From Hyphomicrobium_A sp963812795 (GTDB lineage: Bacteria > Pseudomonadota > Alphaproteobacteria > Rhizobiales > Hyphomicrobiaceae): DNA of 64,000 nt. The position numbers were made by a program, and so were the translations under genes. Within the stretch, counting starts at the first letter, position 1, and each line of letters opens with the position of its first letter. This document shows positions 61,279-64,000 of the stretch, piece after piece. The notes beneath the pieces were generated by a model. That model was not told the DNA's origin. It ran no database searches and saw nothing but the letters and a program-made list of their open reading frames with translations. The stretch lies in assembly GCA_963812795.1 (NCBI GenBank), contig CAWEWG010000017.1, positions 124,001 to 188,000 of the forward strand, given 5' to 3'.

Positions 61279-61422
61279 GTGGCGATCGATTTGTCTGGCG
61301 GCAATCCGCAAATGGACTACGGCCAAGCCGAACAGACCTATAAGAGCTTTATCCGCTTCACCAAGTTGTCGATCGCCTTCCTGGTCGTGTTGCTGGCCGG
61401 CATGGCCTACTTCCTGGTCTAA
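61279..61422 (+). CDS. aa3-type cytochrome c oxidase subunit IV
   Basis: 47 residues, one membrane helix. It starts with GTG after GGGAGGGGC and reads MDYGQAEQTYKSFIRFTKLS, then a helix ending MAYFLV. This matches the small bacterial COX4_pro_2 subunit, and its place directly upstream of pntAA is common in Hyphomicrobiales. The other oxidase subunits are elsewhere. Confidence 0.88.
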   Translation: MAIDLSGGNPQMDYGQAEQTYKSFIRFTKLSIAFLVVLLAGMAYFLV

Positions 61423-61513
61423 GGAAAACGCGCCGCGCGCTGGATGCTCGGCGCCGGTGACGGGGCGCTCGGGCCCGGCGGTGTGAGAAACCTCCACGCG
61501 ATCGGACGAGTGC

Positions 61514-62650
61514 ATGGTCACCATTGCGGTCACGGCCGAAGCTGCGGACGAGCCGCGCGTTGCGGTCTCGCCCGAGACGGTCAAGAAGCTCGTTGCCCTC
61601 GGCGCCAAGGTGAAGGTCGAGGCGGGCGCCGGCACCCGCTCACGCTTCTCCGATGAAGCGCTGCGCGCGCAAGGTGCCGAGATCGCGCCCACCGCGGCCG
61701 AGGCGCTGCGGGATGCCGACATCCTCTTGAAAGTACGCCGTCCTGCCGCCCCCGACCTCGCGGGGCTGAAGCCGGGCGCGCTCGTCATCGCCATGCTCGA
61801 TCCTTACGGCGACCGCGCGGCGCTACAGGCGCTGGCGGGCACCAACGCCTCGCTGTTCACCATGGAGTTCATGCCGCGCATCACGCGCGCGCAGTCGATG
61901 GACGTGCTGTCCTCGCAGGCCAACCTCGCCGGCTACAAGGCGGTGGTCGACGCCGCGGCGATGTTCCAGCAGGCGATGCCGATGATGATGACGGCGGCCG
62001 GTACGGTTCCCGCCGCCAGGGTGTTCGTCATGGGCGCCGGCGTCGCGGGATTGCAAGCAATCGCCACGGCGCGTCGGCTCGGGGCGCAGGTCTCGGCCAC
62101 CGACGTGCGGCCGGCTTCGAAGGAGCAGGTCGCTTCGCTCGGCGGCAAGTTCATCGCCGTCGAGGACGAGGAGTTCAAGCAGGCGCAGACCGCGGCGGGC
62201 TACGCCAAGCCGATGTCGGCAGAGTATCAGGCCAAGCAGGCCGAGCTCGTCGCCGCCCACATCAAGAACCAGGACATCGTCATCACCACCGCGCTCATTC
62301 CCGGCCGTCCGGCGCCGCGCCTTATCACCCGCGCCATGGTCGAGAGCATGAAACCCGGCTCGGTGATCGTCGACCTTGCCGCCGAGCGCGGCGGCAACTG
62401 CGAGCTGACGCAGCCGGGACAGATCGTCGACCATAACGGCGTGCGCATCTTCGGCCCGCTCAATCTCGCCGGCACCATCTCCGTCAACGCCTCGAGCCTC
62501 TACGCCAAGAACCTCTATGCGTTCATCGAGACGCTGATCGACAAGAAAGAGAAGACGCTGGCCGTCAACTGGGACGACGAGATCGTCAAGGGCACGCTCA
62601 TCGCGCGCGACGGCAAGATCGTGCACCCGAGCCTGCAGGGAGCGACCTGA
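61514..62650 (+). CDS. pntAA: NAD(P) transhydrogenase subunit alpha 1 (NAD-binding)
   Basis: 378 residues, domain I of proton-translocating transhydrogenase, which makes NADPH from NADH at the cost of proton motive force. It begins MVTIAVTAEAADEPRVAVSPETVKKL; the substrate region has MEFMPRITRAQSMDVLSSQANLAGYKAV, the NAD-binding loop is VFVMGAGVAGLQAIATARRLGAQV, and DLAAERGGNCELT follows. The hydrophobic domain II is encoded separately, as in other alphaproteobacteria. Its stop is followed one base later by an ATG (62652) that may have been the original pntAB start. Confidence 0.95.
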   Translation: MVTIAVTAEAADEPRVAVSPETVKKLVALGAKVKVEAGAGTRSRFSDEALRAQGAEIAPTAAEALRDADILLKVRRPAAPDLAGLKPGALVIAMLDPYGDRAALQALAGTNASLFTMEFMPRITRAQSMDVLSSQANLAGYKAVVDAAAMFQQAMPMMMTAAGTVPAARVFVMGAGVAGLQAIATARRLGAQVSATDVRPASKEQVASLGGKFIAVEDEEFKQAQTAAGYAKPMSAEYQAKQAELVAAHIKNQDIVITTALIPGRPAPRLITRAMVESMKPGSVIVDLAAERGGNCELTQPGQIVDHNGVRIFGPLNLAGTISVNASSLYAKNLYAFIETLIDKKEKTLAVNWDDEIVKGTLIARDGKIVHPSLQGAT

Positions 62651-62691
62651 GATGACCGATCGCAACTCCCGCAAGGCTAACAAACATCCCT

Positions 62692-62788
62692 CCCTCCCCC
62701 TTGATGGGGGAGGGCCGGGGAGGGGGTGGTGCAACACGTCCGATGGTGTGGACACCCCCCACCCCAACCCTCCCCCACAGGGGGAGGG
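62692..62788. repeat. C/G-rich palindromic repeat element between pntAA and pntAB
   Basis: Two perfect 9-bp hairpins: CCCTCCCCC/GGGGGAGGG at 62692-62714 (loop TTGAT) and again at 62768-62788 (loop ACA). Between them are GGGGAGGGGGTGG-like and CACCCCCCACCCC-like arms that can pair with each other. Read through in one frame it gives DTPHPNPPPQGEGE, the peptide typical of such repeats in high-GC proteobacteria. It behaves as a REP/MITE-like insertion. Confidence 0.8.
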
Positions 62789-62808
62789 AGAAGTGTTTCG
62801 CTGCCGCC

Positions 62809-63195
62809 ATGGCGCTGGCCGTAGCGGCACTGCTGCCGACGCAGGCGCTGGCCGCCGCGGGCGTCGGTGGTCCCATCGATCCGGTCGTCTACGAGCTGAT
62901 GGTGTTCGTGATGTCCATCTTCGTCGGCTACTACGTCGTGTGGAGCGTCACGCCGGCCCTGCACACGCCGCTGATGGCCGTGACCAACGCCATCTCCTCG
63001 GTGATCGTCGTCGGCGCACTGCTGGCCGTCGCCGTCGAGCACGGCGCCGTCGAGGGCTTCATGAGCGGCGAAACGCTCGCCTCCAAGACGTTCGGCGTGC
63101 TGGCGCTGGCGATGGCCTCCGTCAACATCTTCGGCGGCTTCCTCGTCACGCAGCGCATGCTCGCCATGTACAAGAAGAAGGGCGACAAGCGGTGA
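62809..63195 (+). CDS. pntAB: NAD(P) transhydrogenase subunit alpha 2 (membrane)
   Basis: 128 residues from ATG 62809. Three hydrophobic helices follow a signal-like N-terminus (ALAVAALLPTQALAAAG): VVYELMVFVMSIFVGYYVVWSVTPALHTPLMAVTNAIS is the hallmark, ending in QRMLAMYKKKGDKR. It forms the proton channel with PntB. Codons just before the ATG, KCFAAA, fit the same signal-like region, so the native start may be further upstream and interrupted by the repeat element. No clear ribosome site precedes 62809. Confidence 0.9.
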   Translation: MALAVAALLPTQALAAAGVGGPIDPVVYELMVFVMSIFVGYYVVWSVTPALHTPLMAVTNAISSVIVVGALLAVAVEHGAVEGFMSGETLASKTFGVLALAMASVNIFGGFLVTQRMLAMYKKKGDKR

Positions 63196-63226
63196 CGAGC
63201 CTGAGCGCCCACGGGGGAAGAGTGCA

Positions 63227-64000
63227 ATGTTGACGCCCAATCTCGTCGCCGGGCTCTACCTCGCCTCCGGCATCCTCTTCATTCTCGCCCTGCGCGGCCT
63301 GTCGAGCCCCGCCACGTCGCGGCGCGGCAACTACGCCGGCATGCTCGGCATGCTCATCGCCATGGGAACGACCCTGGCGGTCGCCAATCCGCAGCTGCCG
63401 CTCACTTGGATCCTGCTCGGCATCGGTCTCGGCGTCGGCGGCCTCGTCGGCGCGGTGACGGCGCGGCGTATCGCCATGACGGCCATGCCGGAGCTGGTCG
63501 CCGCTTTCCACTCGCTCGTCGGCCTCGCCGCCGTATTCGTCGCCGCCGCGGCGCTGTATGCGCCGAGCGCGTTCGGCATCGGCGAGCCGGGCGCCGTCCA
63601 CTTCGCCAGCCTCATCGAGATGTCGCTCGGCGTCGCCATCGGCGCCATCACCTTCACCGGCTCGGTCATCGCCTTCTTGAAGCTGTCGGGCAAGATGTCC
63701 GGCAAGCCGATCATCCTGCCGCTGCGCCATCTCATCAACCTGGCGCTGTTCGGCGGCCTCATCTATCTCATCTACCTGTTCTGCCTGTCGGGCGGCAATC
63801 CGCTGCTGTTCTGGGCCATCGCGCTGACGGCGATGCTGTTCGGCGTCCTGATCATCATTCCCATCGGCGGCGCCGACATGCCGGTCGTCGTGTCGATGCT
63901 CAACTCGTACTCGGGTTGGGCGGCTGCCGGCATCGGCTTCACGCTGTCGAACATCGCGCTCATCATCACCGGCGCGCTCGTCGGCTCGTCCGGCGCCATC
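63227..64000 (+). CDS. pntB: NAD(P) transhydrogenase subunit beta (3' end outside window)
   Basis: The first 258 residues are in the window: about eight hydrophobic segments and the typical GMLGMLIAMGTTLAV, AMPELVAAFHSLVGLAAV, SGKPIILPLRHLIN and PVVVSMLNSYSGWAAAGIGF. The NADP-binding domain III is beyond the edge. GGGGGAAG precedes the ATG. The last gene of the pntAA-AB-B operon. Confidence 0.95.
   Translation, partial: MLTPNLVAGLYLASGILFILALRGLSSPATSRRGNYAGMLGMLIAMGTTLAVANPQLPLTWILLGIGLGVGGLVGAVTARRIAMTAMPELVAAFHSLVGLAAVFVAAAALYAPSAFGIGEPGAVHFASLIEMSLGVAIGAITFTGSVIAFLKLSGKMSGKPIILPLRHLINLALFGGLIYLIYLFCLSGGNPLLFWAIALTAMLFGVLIIIPIGGADMPVVVSMLNSYSGWAAAGIGFTLSNIALIITGALVGSSGAI

Noticed and set aside
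62652..63233. 193-codon frame starting one base after pntAA
   Set aside because: After about 48 codons it runs out of frame through pntAB; only its first codons may be the displaced pntAB start, as discussed in findings.

Overview
The window is a high-GC stretch of a chromosome from an alphaproteobacterium of the order Hyphomicrobiales, most likely a methylotroph-like or facultatively methylotrophic lineage. The evidence is the gene set: CpdR, a GapR-type DUF2312 protein, a DUF1036-pyruvate kinase pair, an N-formylglutamate amidohydrolase-DUF1244 pair, a short SpeD, an OxyR, an aa3-oxidase subunit IV beside pntAA-AB-B, a ROSE-controlled small heat-shock protein, a XoxF-type PQQ alcohol dehydrogenase and a stand-alone pqqA. 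No rRNA operon, IS element or CRISPR array was seen.

Layout. 0-7.8 kb: lytic transglycosylase, lepA, small secreted proteins, cspA, an extended infA, a secreted nuclease and a GGDEF protein. 7.8-10.6 kb: a bicupin remnant and a two-part outer-membrane barrel. 10.7-17.3 kb: a periplasmic quinoprotein neighbourhood (XoxF, PhnD-like binding protein, SoxYZ-like carrier, an unrecognised 700-residue protein with an apparent NlpC/P60-like core, and a secreted acidic/His-rich protein). 17.37-20.64 kb: a decayed mini-island between tRNA-Arg(CCG) and a diverged copy of its 3' half, holding a KAS III-like enzyme, an SRPBCC protein, a patatin fragment and an integrase remnant. 20.8-31.3 kb: polA, pqqA, cytochrome c, phaZ, an AsmA-like protein, speD with a sequestering leader, an SGNH-like protein and a cupredoxin. 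31.4-37.6 kb: gltBD. 38-43.7 kb: ROSE-hsp, an alpha/beta hydrolase, hisN, two tandem small RNA candidates, N-formylglutamate amidohydrolase, cpdR, tRNA-Val and rpmJ. 43.7-55.5 kb: TPR protein, DUF1036-pyk, FGase-DUF1244, GapR-like protein, oxyR, two cell-wall proteins and a sigma-54 response regulator. 55.7-64 kb: M3 peptidase, kup, ABC1 kinase, COX subunit IV and pntAA-AB-B, the last cut by the window edge.

How the genes fit together. XoxF needs PQQ, whose precursor peptide is encoded by the separate pqqA. XoxF electrons would leave through periplasmic carriers, and both a soluble cytochrome c and a type-1 copper protein are present, although their partnership with XoxF is only inferred. GltBD assimilates ammonia using NADPH that the proton-translocating transhydrogenase can supply. 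PhaZ mobilises polyhydroxybutyrate.

A warning for users: at least ten genes, among them polA and gltD, carry one to three apparent frameshifts in otherwise intact family-length proteins. This points to indel errors in the assembly rather than gene decay, so those genes are annotated as CDS with the break noted. The bicupin remnant and the island fragments look truly broken.
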